Source: Trichaptum fuscoviolaceum (taxonomy: Eukaryota; Basidiomycota; Agaricomycetes; Hymenochaetales; Trichaptaceae). Taken from it: a DNA stretch of 64,000 nt. Position numbers and translations under genes: made by a program. Below the pieces are notes generated by a model. That model made no database searches, was not told the origin of the DNA, and saw only the letters and a program-made list of their open reading frames with translations. The stretch's first letter is position 1, and the number at the start of each line of letters is the position of its first letter. Where the stretch lies: the NCBI GenBank assembly GCA_910574455.1, contig CAJSYZ010000003.1, positions 310,001 through 374,000 on the forward strand. The letters are read 5' to 3'. This document shows positions 17,115-27,757 of the stretch, in pieces.

Positions 17115-18395
17115 ATGGGAAGATTCGGACAAGAAGACTCCGACGAAGATATGACCGACCCGATCAACCCCGCGCAAGCAGCGCCCGCGCCAGGCGCTGC
17201 TCCGACTCCGACTCCGGGTGCTGCTCCCCCACAGGCCGCACCGCCGCCCCAGCAGAGCGGAGACCTCCCCCCAGACGTCCTCCAGGCTATCAATGATGCC
17301 ACCCGACCTCTCCAGTCACACCTGCAGGAGGTGACCGCCGAAAACCAGCGCCTCCACGACTTCATGAACCTGTTTGTCCGAAATGCGCAGGAAGGCGCGA
17401 CCCGCACTCCCAAGGGTCCGAAGGTCGGTGCCCCGCCCGCGTTCTATGGGCGTACGCCGAAAGATAAGGAGGCGGAAAGTATCAGCTTTGAGGAGTGGTC
17501 GCAGAAGGTCCGACTTTATGTCCGGATGCGCCCCCAGGAGTTTGTAGGCAGTCCGACAATGGCCTGTCTATGGGCAGCTTCGCTACTCCGCGGGCCCGCT
17601 GAACAATGGGCTCGTCCGCACACGACCGCCGCCCTCGAGGGCACCGAAGTCCCCGCTCTCATGACCGACTTGGAACTCTTCCTGGCGTCCCTCCAGTCCG
17701 CGTTCGGACGTCCGAACATCAAGCGCCACGCCGGACAGGAGCTTATGAAACTGCGCCAGGGCAAGGACACAGTGTCGGAGTATGCGGCGAAGTTTCGTGC
17801 GTTGCTGGTGGAGTCGGAGGTGGACTGGGGGATGGAGGGGAAGATGCTGGTGTTCGAGACCGGACTCAGCAGCCAGTTCCGCTACGATCTGGCGAGCAAG
17901 GAGATCCGGGAGACGAAGAGCTTCGACCAGTGGGTCCGACTGCTTTGCGAATACGATGAGGACTTGCGTGCACGTCGGACTGGCTTCAAGCAGAACAACT
18001 GGAGTCTGAACTGGGGCTCCCGCTTGCAGACACACCACTCCGCTTCACGCGGACCGACTCGGGACCCCGACGCGATGGACATCGACCGCTTGAGCACCGA
18101 AGAGATGATGCGCCGCGGACTCTGCTTCCAGTGCGGTGAGCATGGACACCTGGCTCGAGACTGTCCGCAGCGGAGCAAGAGATCGAATGGCCGATCGAAG
18201 GTGGCTTCACAGACCGCCGCCTCGTCGTCCACCGCTCCGCCCGCCGCCTCTGCGCCCGCCGCCGCTTCCAAGACACCGACTGCGACCCTCGAGGAAGTCC
18301 GCGACGAGACTCAGACCGTGAATGCCGCTCGCACTCCGACCGTTGACGAGATCGCCAAAGCGGTCGCAGCTGCTCTCAAGAGTCAGGGTTTTTGA
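17115..18395 (+). CDS. gag: Element D Gag
   Basis: 426 residues from ATG. An acidic front and an Ala/Pro-rich linker lead to a short coiled region (LQEVTAENQRLHDFMNLF), then the capsid-type core (FEEWSQKVRLYVRM, LLRGPAEQWA, ELMKLRQGKDTVSEYAAKFR). The zinc knuckle CFQCGEHGHLARDC lies near residue 335. An Ala-rich tail ends at a stop that is part of the frameshift signal. Intact; it should form the particle and bind the RNA. Confidence 0.95.
   Translation: MGRFGQEDSDEDMTDPINPAQAAPAPGAAPTPTPGAAPPQAAPPPQQSGDLPPDVLQAINDATRPLQSHLQEVTAENQRLHDFMNLFVRNAQEGATRTPKGPKVGAPPAFYGRTPKDKEAESISFEEWSQKVRLYVRMRPQEFVGSPTMACLWAASLLRGPAEQWARPHTTAALEGTEVPALMTDLELFLASLQSAFGRPNIKRHAGQELMKLRQGKDTVSEYAAKFRALLVESEVDWGMEGKMLVFETGLSSQFRYDLASKEIRETKSFDQWVRLLCEYDEDLRARRTGFKQNNWSLNWGSRLQTHHSASRGPTRDPDAMDIDRLSTEEMMRRGLCFQCGEHGHLARDCPQRSKRSNGRSKVASQTAASSSTAPPAASAPAAASKTPTATLEEVRDETQTVNAARTPTVDEIAKAVAAALKSQGF
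18386..18395 (+). promoter_or_regulatory. Element D gag-pol -1 frameshift site
   Basis: G GGT TTT TGA: a canonical X XXY YYZ slippery heptamer whose last codon is followed directly by the gag stop. The -1 phase opens into pol. Confidence 0.85.
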
Positions 18396-21300
18396 GTGGG
18401 TCTAGGCGCGCGGTCGTTCCGCCAAAGACCCCGAACCGATTTTCGCTGTTAGATGATGATGTATCCGATCCCTCTGTGTACAATCGTACTTCGCTAATAC
18501 ACAAGAGTTTGCGTCGATTCATCCATGTCCCAGTGAGAATAAGTGACGGCCGAAAGATTTTGAGCATGAGAGCGCTGCTAGACTGCGGTGCATTTTCGGT
18601 GATCATCAACCAGAAGTTGGTGCGGAAGTTCGGACTACGTACTCGTCCTCTCGACCGACCAATCAAGGTGTACAACGCCGACGATTCGCTGAACCAGAAT
18701 GGTCCGATTACAGACCAAGTCCGACTTACTCTGGAGATCGGTGGACACAAAGAAGAAGTCGATGCCACAGTGGCAAACATCGGAGACTATCCGTTGATCA
18801 TTGGGATAGATTGGCTACACCACCATAACCCGGAGATTGATTGGAACGACGAGACCATCAGCTTTACGCGATGTCCGAACGAATGCCGCCCTGTCGAAGC
18901 GGCAAGAGTCGTAGAAGCCGGACAACCGCTACCCCGCGCCATTCGCAAGTTGCGGGCCGCGCGATGCAAGAACAGTCGACAGATGCGACCGCGACCGCAG
19001 CCCCATGCGAGAGTCTGCGTTGCGGAAGTCGGTGATGATTCAGATGAGTCGGACAGTGAGTCTGACGACCTTGCGAAGATTCCCCCCGGATTTCGGTACT
19101 CCGAAAAGTACATGGACATCTACCATGATGCAGAGCAGTTCTATGTGGCAGACGATCCGGACTTTGTGCATAAAGTTGCGGCCTCGTATACCTGGTCGCA
19201 GGCGATTGCGGAGAAGTCGGCAGTGAAGGAGGGTGACAAGTCCTTCGAGGAGATGGTCCCCCCGCAGTACCGCGAGTTTGCGAAGGTGTTTTCGAAGTCA
19301 GAGGCCGAACGGTTGCCCGAAAGGAAGCCGTTTGACCATGCGATCGACTTGGAGCCCGAATCGACCCCTTCGTACAGCAAGATCTATCCTATGGCACCGG
19401 CGGAACGTGCAGCCTTGAAGGAGTTCATTGAGGAGAACCTCCGCAAGGGCTACATCCGTCCGTCGAAGTCCCCCGCCGCTGCTCCGGTCTTCTTCATCAA
19501 GAAGAAGGACGGATCGCTTCGGATGGTCGTCGACTACCGAAAACTCAACGAGATCACCGTCAAAAATCGGTACCCGCTTCCCCTGACCACCGAACTCATC
19601 GATTCCTTGAAGAAGGCCCGCGTTTTCACGAAGCTTGACTTGCGGGCCGGATACAACAATATCCGCATCAAGGAAGGCGACGAGTGGAAGGCCGCTTTTC
19701 GGACTCAGGAAGGACACTTTGAACCAACCGTTATGACTTTCGGACTTACGAATGCACCTGCTACGTTTCAGCGGATGATGAACGAGCTCTTCAAGGACAT
19801 GCTGGATGTTATTGTCATTATCTACCTCGATGACATCTGCATATTTTCGGAGAACGAGTCGGAGCACGAGGAACACGTTAAGGAGGTACTCCGACGTTTG
19901 GAAAAGTATGACCTGTTCTGTAAGCCCGAAAAGTGCGAGTTCCACAAGGACTCCATCGAGTACTTGGGCATGATCATTGGCTCTGGAATTATCTCGATGG
20001 ATCCGAAGAAGGTCGAAGCGGTGGCCGACTGGCCAACTCCGGCGAAGGTGAAGGACATTCAGGCTTTCTTGGGGTTTGCAAACTTCTACCGACGTTTTAT
20101 CAAGGACTTCTCGAAGCTGGCGGTTCCCATGACCGAATTGTTGCGGAAGGATGTCCAGTGGCGCTGGACTACCCGCCAGCAAGAGTCCTTCGATGGTCTG
20201 AAGAAGAAGTTTGCGGAGGCACCGGTCCTCGCGATGCCCGACCTCGAGAAACCCTTCATCCTCGAATGCGATGCTTCGGACTTCGCGACCGGAGCGGTAC
20301 TTTCACAGATCGGACCAGACGGTGACATTCACCCAGTGGCCTACTATTCGAAGTCCTTGGGCGATGCAGAACGGAACTACGAGATCCACGACAAAGAGCT
20401 CCTAGCCATCGTCCGAGCCTTGGACGAGTGGCGGCACTATCTCGAAGGAAGTCCGCACAAAATTGATATTGTGTCGGACCACCGAAATCTGCTCTTCTTC
20501 GCGGAAGCCCGAAACCTTACGAGACGCCAGGCCCGCTGGAGCTTGTTCCTTAGCCGTTTTGACTTTCTGATCCGTCACCGCCCCGGACGACTCGGTGGAA
20601 AGCCGGATGCTTTGTCCAGGCGCGAAGATCTTCGCCCTGACGGACCGGACAATACGAACAAGGTCCTGCTGGACACGAACCGCTTCTACACGTTGGCGAT
20701 GCGACGAGGGATGGTCCGGGCCAAGGGGGATACGGAGTTGTTGCGGAGGATTCGGGAGTCCGAGAGGTTTGACGAGGAATTGGTCGAGGCGATTGAGAAG
20801 GTGAAGGAAGGGGCTCCGCGCGCGCTGGCGAACGATCTGGAGGAGTGGAACACGGAGGATGGGCTGCTGCTGTACCGGGGTAAGGTCTATGTGCCGAAGG
20901 ACGAGGAGATCCGCCGCGATATTGTCAAGTTACACCACGATTCGCTTCCGGTCGGACATCCGGGTCGTTGGAAGACCTACGAGCTGGTGAGTCGGAACTA
21001 CTGGTGGCCTGGTATGTCTACCTTCGTCGAGCGGTACGTGTCGGGCTGTGACACTTGCATGCGGACGAAGAATATCCCGCAACGTCCGGTTGGTCCGCTT
21101 CAGCCCAACGAAGTACCAGACGGACCGTGGCAGGTCATTTCTTGCGACTTCATTACACAGCTGCCACAGTCCGGTGAATACGACGCCATCTTTGTGGTTG
21201 TAGACCGACTCACAAAGCAGGCCCATTTCATACCAACGACCTCGGATATTGACTCCGCGCGGACGGCCGACTTGTTTGTGTCCGAAGTCTGGAAACACCA

Positions 21301-22195
21301 TGGCACACCGCGCAAGGTCATTTCGGACCGGGGTACACAGTTTGTCTCCCGGTTTATGAAAGCGGTACTCCACCGACTCGGTATTGAGGGCGCAACGTCG
21401 ACATCCTTCCACCCGCAAACGGACGGTCAGACCGAGCGGGTGAACCAGGAGTTGGAACAATATCTCCGCGCGTTCACCGACGTCCGACAGGAAAATTGGT
21501 CGGAGTTACTGCCCATGGCGGAGTTTGCGCACAACACTCGAGCGCACTCCGCTACCAAGGTGTCTCCCTTCGCGCTGTTGTATGGATACGACCCCGAGTT
21601 CACCATTGTACCGAGTGCCGGACTTTCGACGGTACCCGCAGCGGATGACCGACTCGACTTGCTTCAGAAGGCTCAGGAGGACGCTCGCGCGGCTCTCGAA
21701 GTTGCAGCGGAGCGGATGAAGCGGTATTACGACCAGGGACATGCAGACACGCCGGACATTCGACCAGGAGACAAGGTATGGCTCGACACACGGAATATCG
21801 CAATACCGGGCACGCGCAAGCTGAATCCGCGGAGACTCGGACCCTACACGGTTTTGCGGAAGATCGGACTCTTGAATTACGAGCTTCAGCTGCCTGCGAC
21901 TATGCGGATTCACCCAGTGTTCCATGTGTCGCTTCTCACGAAGTATACACCGGACACTATTCCTGGTCGCGTCCAGACACCGCCAGAGCCCGTAAACGTC
22001 GACGGCGACATCGAATACGAAGTATCCGAAGTCCTTAATTCGCGCCGAAGCGGTCGAGGTCGGACTCTGCAGTATTTGGTTCGCTGGAAAGGCTATGGAC
22101 CCGAGGAAGACCAATGGATCGATGCCGCGAACATGGAGCATGCCCCCGCCGTTATCCGAAAGTTCTATCGTCGGTACCCCGACGCCATTCGCTAA
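18392..22195 (+). CDS. pol: Element D Pol polyprotein (PR-RT-RH-INT-chromodomain)
   Basis: Intact frame of 1267 codons entered by -1 frameshift; its first codon is TTG. Protease with LLDCGAFSV near residue 63 (Cys in place of the usual Ser/Thr after the catalytic Asp). RT with YLDD near residue 475. RNase H with LECDASDFATGAVL. Integrase with an HHCC finger ending CDTC and the DDE core (CDFITQLP, ISDRGTQF, HPQTDGQTERVNQELEQ). Chromodomain at the end (YEVSEVLN...YLVRWKGYG). No stops or frameshifts. All catalytic residues are visible, fitting a young, possibly active copy. Confidence 0.96.
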   Translation: MSGSRRAVVPPKTPNRFSLLDDDVSDPSVYNRTSLIHKSLRRFIHVPVRISDGRKILSMRALLDCGAFSVIINQKLVRKFGLRTRPLDRPIKVYNADDSLNQNGPITDQVRLTLEIGGHKEEVDATVANIGDYPLIIGIDWLHHHNPEIDWNDETISFTRCPNECRPVEAARVVEAGQPLPRAIRKLRAARCKNSRQMRPRPQPHARVCVAEVGDDSDESDSESDDLAKIPPGFRYSEKYMDIYHDAEQFYVADDPDFVHKVAASYTWSQAIAEKSAVKEGDKSFEEMVPPQYREFAKVFSKSEAERLPERKPFDHAIDLEPESTPSYSKIYPMAPAERAALKEFIEENLRKGYIRPSKSPAAAPVFFIKKKDGSLRMVVDYRKLNEITVKNRYPLPLTTELIDSLKKARVFTKLDLRAGYNNIRIKEGDEWKAAFRTQEGHFEPTVMTFGLTNAPATFQRMMNELFKDMLDVIVIIYLDDICIFSENESEHEEHVKEVLRRLEKYDLFCKPEKCEFHKDSIEYLGMIIGSGIISMDPKKVEAVADWPTPAKVKDIQAFLGFANFYRRFIKDFSKLAVPMTELLRKDVQWRWTTRQQESFDGLKKKFAEAPVLAMPDLEKPFILECDASDFATGAVLSQIGPDGDIHPVAYYSKSLGDAERNYEIHDKELLAIVRALDEWRHYLEGSPHKIDIVSDHRNLLFFAEARNLTRRQARWSLFLSRFDFLIRHRPGRLGGKPDALSRREDLRPDGPDNTNKVLLDTNRFYTLAMRRGMVRAKGDTELLRRIRESERFDEELVEAIEKVKEGAPRALANDLEEWNTEDGLLLYRGKVYVPKDEEIRRDIVKLHHDSLPVGHPGRWKTYELVSRNYWWPGMSTFVERYVSGCDTCMRTKNIPQRPVGPLQPNEVPDGPWQVISCDFITQLPQSGEYDAIFVVVDRLTKQAHFIPTTSDIDSARTADLFVSEVWKHHGTPRKVISDRGTQFVSRFMKAVLHRLGIEGATSTSFHPQTDGQTERVNQELEQYLRAFTDVRQENWSELLPMAEFAHNTRAHSATKVSPFALLYGYDPEFTIVPSAGLSTVPAADDRLDLLQKAQEDARAALEVAAERMKRYYDQGHADTPDIRPGDKVWLDTRNIAIPGTRKLNPRRLGPYTVLRKIGLLNYELQLPATMRIHPVFHVSLLTKYTPDTIPGRVQTPPEPVNVDGDIEYEVSEVLNSRRSGRGRTLQYLVRWKGYGPEEDQWIDAANMEHAPAVIRKFYRRYPDAIR

Positions 22196-22221
22196 CGAAC
22201 GCGCGCGCTCTTTAGGAGCGC

Positions 22222-22237
22222 CCTTGGAGGGGGATAA
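22222..22237 (+). promoter_or_regulatory. Element D polypurine tract
   Basis: TTGGAGGGGGATAA ends immediately before the 3' LTR, the expected place for plus-strand priming. Confidence 0.75.
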
Positions 22238-22812
22238 TGTCAGGAATCCGCCTCAGGTTATTTTATTTCTTTTATTTTATTTTATTTTCTTTTACGATCA
22301 CACTCCGAGTCGGATCCCCGACATGTCCGGTCCGAAACCGGACTTTCTTTGACTCCGATTCTCTTCCTTTTTGCGTAGGTTACTTGCCTGTATGTTTGCA
22401 GGCCGCTGGGACAAGCGCCCTGCAAGCAATTCTCTTTTCTTTCTTTCTTCCGCCACTCCGACTCGAACCTCCGCTCTACCGATGCGGGACCCCGACTAGA
22501 GCGGGACCCCGAACTCCGACTTACGTCAGCGGTATAGGTCGGACCTAGTCGGATCAGGGTCCAGTGGCTTGGTACTGTATAGTTTTTGCCTCTGTTCATC
22601 AAAACCGCGGATCCCCCTGCGAAGCACTCCACTTTTGGCCTCTTGTAAAGTGCTTCTCAGGTGATGTGTTTATCTTTAGCTCTGATGTGTAGAATAGCTT
22701 AATTGACTTGTAAAGTGCTTCTCAGAGTGAGAACCACCGCTCATTGCGTCCGATCGTCGTCTGTGTCCGATTCAGGGTCTCGAAAGCGAAGGAACCACTC
22801 TAGGTCGTAACA
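22238..22812 (+). repeat. 3' LTR of element D (575 bp)
   Basis: Same length as the 5' LTR and identical to it wherever I compared. It is followed by the target duplication GGTTC. Confidence 0.95.
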
Positions 22813-22817
22813 GGTTC

Positions 22818-23153
22818 TCGACTATGCCCGGATACCAGATCCCGGCCTCGCGTCCACAGTCATGAAGTGCAGTTAGGAGATTGATCCACTGCGTCCAAAG
22901 CCGACCTCTGTCTGGCCTTGAGTAAGCCAACACGACAGCAGGTCAAGGATTGCCGTCCCGCAATCCTGCCCGGTCACGAACCCTGCCCTGCGCTTGTCCT
23001 GCCACGGTGCCCTAGCTAACCCCTTCGACATCCTGTGCCTCTCGACCTGCCCTTGTTCGTCCACAGCCTGCCCCGCCAGGAATCCCGCCTCGCCGCGAAC
23101 GCTGTCAAGCGTTCCCTCTGACAATCCCGCAAACCACGCTCGTTCACGGTTGG
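22818..23153. other. Unassigned sequence between elements D and E
   Basis: About 340 bases continuing the pre-D target. GC-rich, with no recognised coding pattern. It ends at the left LTR of E. Confidence 0.5.
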
Positions 23154-23972
23154 TGTTACGACCGTCGGGAATTGTAGCGGGAAACAGTTTCGGGAAACTG
23201 GAATTTGCGACAAGAACCCGCGTTCGGGAATCTGGATTCGCGACTGGGAACGAGCGTGGGAATTCAGGCGGAGGAACGCGCGGGATTCTATCCAGGCGCG
23301 TCGCGGGATTCTCAAGGCCAGCTAGGACTCTTCACTGCTTTGAACGTCAAGTAAGCGGATCCCTAAGGAAGCACTCCACAAGTAAGTATTGCGCAACTAA
23401 CTACACAGGAGAAAAGAGAGAGATCGCACCTAAGGAAGCACTCCACAAGAGGTCAAAAGTGGGGTGCTCCTTACGATGCCTACAGCTATTTATCTACTTC
23501 GTAAAGACTGTATAGTTAATCTACGCTAAGTGTCCTTGCGCAATGCGCACCTATCTACTACAAACGATACATGCTACGACCGCACTGCTAGGCATGTCTA
23601 TCCCGTCTCTCCAGATGGCTACGGCCTGTCCGTGGACGTCAGCGTCCGGTCCGGGGCCGCGACTAGCCAGACTAGGTATGCCAGACTGTTGCAGGTCGTC
23701 ACCTTGAGGTACTAACGGATTAATGAGCGTATGTTGATAAGTGAATGTACGTGTGCCGTGGCGGGTCGTCGTAAATGAGTGTGTGTATGCGTGCATGGTT
23801 GCCGGGACGGTGGTGCGGGATAAGTCACGTGAGCATGGGATCGTGCGATTCGGGAATGAGGTTTCGCGCGGGGAATCCAATGGCGGGATTCTCCCCGCGG
23901 GTTTGTCTGCTCATGTCGGGATCCTTGGCGGGAAAGTGCGGGAAATGAGAAAAGGAGCCCGGGATCTCGACA
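23154..23972 (-). repeat. 3' LTR of element E (819 bp)
   Basis: On the minus strand it runs from TGTCGAGATC to CGGTCGTAACA. It shares GAATTTGCG and GCGGAGGAACG (plus-strand reading) with the E 5' LTR near one end, but matches element F over its other half. The last codons of pol lie inside it. Confidence 0.92.
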
Positions 23973-26900
23973 TTACCCCCCTCCAAAGGCGCAACTCCGG
24001 GGCGCCAAGCTTGAATCTTGCTCAGGTCACAGAGCTCGATAGCGTTGACTTCTCGAGGGGCGTCCGGGTGTTTTCGATAGAAACTGCGAATTTTAGCCTT
24101 TGCATTACCCATATCCTTTGCGGGAATCCATGTATCTTCCGCGCTCGAATATCCCTTCCATCGTACCAAATATTCAAATCTCCGTCTAAACCGTCTAGCA
24201 TCCAGAACCTCTTCCACCTCGTATTCCAGATCTCCTTCGACTTCGACTGGGGGCGGCGGGGGTTGCGTTCGACCGGGAATGTCGTCTTCGTGGTATGGCG
24301 AGAGCAGCGATACGTGAAATACGGGATGAATCTTCAGCGACGCGGGGAGTTCGAGTTCGTAGGTGAGGTCACTTAGCTTTGCCTTCACTTTGTACGGCCC
24401 TAGTCGTTTCGGTAATAATTTGCGCGCTCCCGGTCGCCGAACGTTCGTTGCTTCGAGCCAGACTTTATCCCCGACTGCGTACTGCGGGGCCTCGTTCCGG
24501 GCCTGATCGTAGTGCTGCTTCATGCGCTCTGCCGCAACCTCCAAAGCCGCTCTTGCCTCTTCCTGTGCCTGCTGAAGCTCCTGTAGTCGTGCGTCCGCGG
24601 CGGGGACCGTGGATAGGCCGTCGCTCGGGGCAATCGTGAATTCGGGATTGTAGCCGTAGACAAGCGCGAACGGAGATTGTCGTGTTGCCGCGTGCGCTTT
24701 CGTGTTGTGCGCGAACTCTGCCATTGGGAGTAATCCGGCCCAGTTTTCTTGTCGTGTATCTATGAAAGCCCGTAAATACTGTTCCAGCTCTTGGTTTACC
24801 CTTTCGGTTTGCCCATCCGTCTGCGGGTGATACGCAGTCGACGTGGTACCCTTGATACCGAGTCGGGAAAAGAGGGCCTTCATGAACTGCGCGACAAACT
24901 GTGGTCCGCGGTCGGATATGATCTGGCGGGGGGTTCCGTGCAGCTTCCAGACGTGCTGCAGGAATAGTTCCGCAGTTTCTGGTGCATCGATGTCAGACGT
25001 GGTCGGGATAAAATGCGCTTGCTTGGTGAGACGGTCGACCACCACGAAAATTGCGTCGTAATCCTCAGATCGGGGGAGCTGGGTGATGAAATCGCACGAA
25101 ATCGCCTGCCAGGGGCCCTGCGGGATTTCGTTCGGTTGCAGGAGTCCTACCGGGCGTTGGGATCGGTTCTTCGTGCGTGCGCAGGTATCGCATCCCGAAA
25201 CGTATCGTTCTACGAAGTTAGACATCCCGGGCCACCAGTAGTTGCGGCTTACCATCTCAAACGTTTTCCAACGTCCAGGATGTCCGGCGGGGAGACTGTC
25301 GTGGTAAGTCTTCACCACATCCCGGCGAATGGTCTCGTCTTTCGGGACGTAAACCTTACCCTGGTACAGGATGAGGCCTTCTTCGGTGCTCCAGTCCTCA
25401 AGTTCCTTGGTCAGGACTCGAGGCGCCTTGGACTTGACCAGCTCGATCGCGTCCACCAGTTCGTCTTCATATTGATCTGACTTACGAATGCGTCGTAGGA
25501 GGGCCTGATCCCCGTGTACCTGCGTCATTCCCCGACGAATTGCCTTTAGTCGAAACATTTCGGGGGTCAAGAGGGTCCGTCCCGTGTTGTCTTCGCCTTC
25601 TGGTTGAAGATCGACGCGTCGTGACATGGCGTCGGGTTTGCCCCCGAGTCGCCCTGGGCGATGGCAAATCGTAAAATCGAAGCGGGTGAGGAACAGACTC
25701 CACCGGGCTTGGCGTCGCGTCAGCGTTCGGGATTCAGAGAAATATAGCAGATTCTTGTGGTCAGACACGATATCGAGTTTATGACTCGCACCTTCGAGAT
25801 AATGTCGCCACTCGTCAAGCGCTCTAATAATCGCGAGTAGCTCCTTGTCATAAATCTCGTAGTTGCGTTCCGCATCGTTGAGGGATTTCGAGAAAAAGGC
25901 GACCGGATGTATCAGCCCGTCGTCGCCTTCCTGGGACAAGACCGCGCCGGTCGCGAAATCAGAGGCGTCGCATTCCACAATGAATTGTCGCGACATGTCT
26001 GGCATCATCAGGACGGGGGCGGTCGTGAACATGCGCTTGAGATAGTCGAAAGCGAACTGCTGGTTTTCTGTCCAGACCCAGCGAACGTCCTTCTTCAGCA
26101 GCGTCGTGAGCGGTTTGACGATGTGCGAGAAATCCCGAATGAAGCGTTGATAGAAATTCGCGAACCCGAGGAAGGCTTGAATGTCTTTCACCTTTTTCGG
26201 GGTAGGCCAGTCGAGGACCGCCTGTACCTTGGCGGGATCCATCGCCACCTTTCCCTGCGAAATAATCATCCCGAGATACTCGACGGAAGTCTGTTTGAAT
26301 TTGCACTTTTTGGGTTTGCAGAACAAGTCGTTTTCGCGCAGCCGCTTAAGGACTTCCCGTACGTGTTCATCGTGCTGCAATTCATCTTCGGAAAAGATTA
26401 GCAAGTCGTCAAGATAGATGATCACGTATACTCCAATGAGGTCTTTGAAGATATCGTTCATCATGTGCTGGAAGGTCGCCGGGGCATTCGTGAGCCCGAA
26501 TGTCATCACCGTTGGTTCGAAATGTCCTGCCTGAGTCCGAAATGCGGCCTTCCACTCGTCGCCTTGCTTCAGTCGCACGTTGTGGTAGCCCCATCGCAAA
26601 TCTAACGTCGTGAAAACCTTCGCCTTTTGCAGTGCGTCTACGAGTTCCATCGTGAGGGGAAGCGGGTATCAATTCTTGACCGTGATATCGTTCAGTCGTC
26701 GGTAATCGACTACCATGCGCAAGGTTCCGTCCTTTTTCTTGATAAAGAAGACGGGAGCCGCTGCACGGGATTTCGAAGGTCGTATGTACCCTTTGCGCAG
26801 GTTTTCGTCAACGAATTCGCGAAGGGCGTCGCGTTCGGCCGGGGCCAACGGATAGATTTTGCTGTACGGGGGAACCTTCCCGGGTTCTAAATCTATGGCG

Positions 26901-27757
26901 TGATCATACGGTTTGCGCAGTGGAAGCCTTTCGGATTCAACTTTCGAGAAAACGTCGGCAAACTCACGAAATTCGGGGGGAACTAGTTCCTCGAAGGTTT
27001 TCTCGCCTTCCTTCACTGCTGACTTCTCAGCGATGGCCTGGGAGTGGGTGTACGAGGCGGCAATTTTGTACGCGAAATGGTAGTCCGTCGTGACGAAGTA
27101 GGATTCAGCGTCGTGGTACTGGTCCCAATATTTTTCTGAGTACCGAAATCCTGGTGGGACAGCTTCCCATTCGGCCTGGGTCCTGTCGGGCCCCCAGGGG
27201 GTCTCGACTTCTTCTGCTATGGCGAGGCGGGGAAGCGGGACCAGGCGTTGCTGGTTATCACACTGAGGCGGGCAGCGGTTGAGATCGACCACGTCGTTGG
27301 TCCAGTCAATGGTTGGGTTATGGTGCCGCAACCAGTCGATCCCCATGATAATATCGTCGTCGCCAATATCCGCGACGGCCATGGTCAACTGTTCTAAGTG
27401 TCCCTTCATCTCGACATTGAGGACTACTTCCTTGGTGATGCGTCCAATCGCGTTCGGGGAATTGTCCGCGTTGCGCAAAAGTATCGGGATTACCAAGTCC
27501 CGGGTCTGGAGTCCGTGTCGCGAAACGTAGCGGGAATTTATGAAAGTTCCCGACGCACCGCTGTCTAACATTACTGTGGCTAAGGCATCCGTTTTTCCGT
27601 CGCTAACCTGTACCGGGAACTTCAAATGTCGTCGAAGACGACGGTCTATTGTAGAGATGGTTAAATACAAGGGACCATTATTAAGAGAGTTCTTTGGCCG
27701 CAAGGGCGGTTGGGTCGTATAGGGCGCGACTGAGCAATACGACCCTACTGAAAATCC
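23825..27757 (-). pseudogene. pol: Element E Pol, interrupted by one stop codon
   Basis: Same order as F Pol: DSGA protease, RT (YLDD), RNase H, integrase (CDTC finger; CDFITQLP, ISDRGPQF, HPQTDGQTERVNQE) and chromodomain (YEVEEVLDARR). Within RT, after ITVKN, the CGA Arg codon of F is TGA (26669-26671), a C-to-T change at a CpG site that ends the frame. Coding resumes unbroken to 23825, so this is the only obvious lesion. The frame passes through the polypurine tract and stops about 49 codons inside the 3' LTR. Confidence 0.93.

Larger units (their letters stand above)
16476..22812 (+). mobile_element. Element D: complete young Ty3/gypsy chromovirus
   Basis: Full-length element: two 575-bp LTRs, self-priming site, gag, slippery site, intact pol and polypurine tract. 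It is flanked by the 5-bp target duplication GGTTC (16471-16475 and 22813-22817). No difference between the LTRs was found by eye, so insertion is recent and the copy may be mobile. Confidence 0.96.

Noticed and set aside
17583..18038. Long minus-strand frames opposite D gag and pol
   Set aside because: GC-rich antisense shadows with no domains; the plus-strand Gag/Pol is unambiguous.
23741..24376. 211-codon plus-strand frame over the E LTR and pol end (also 58098-58733)
   Set aside because: Antisense shadow of the conserved pol/LTR region; its repetition follows from the element copies.
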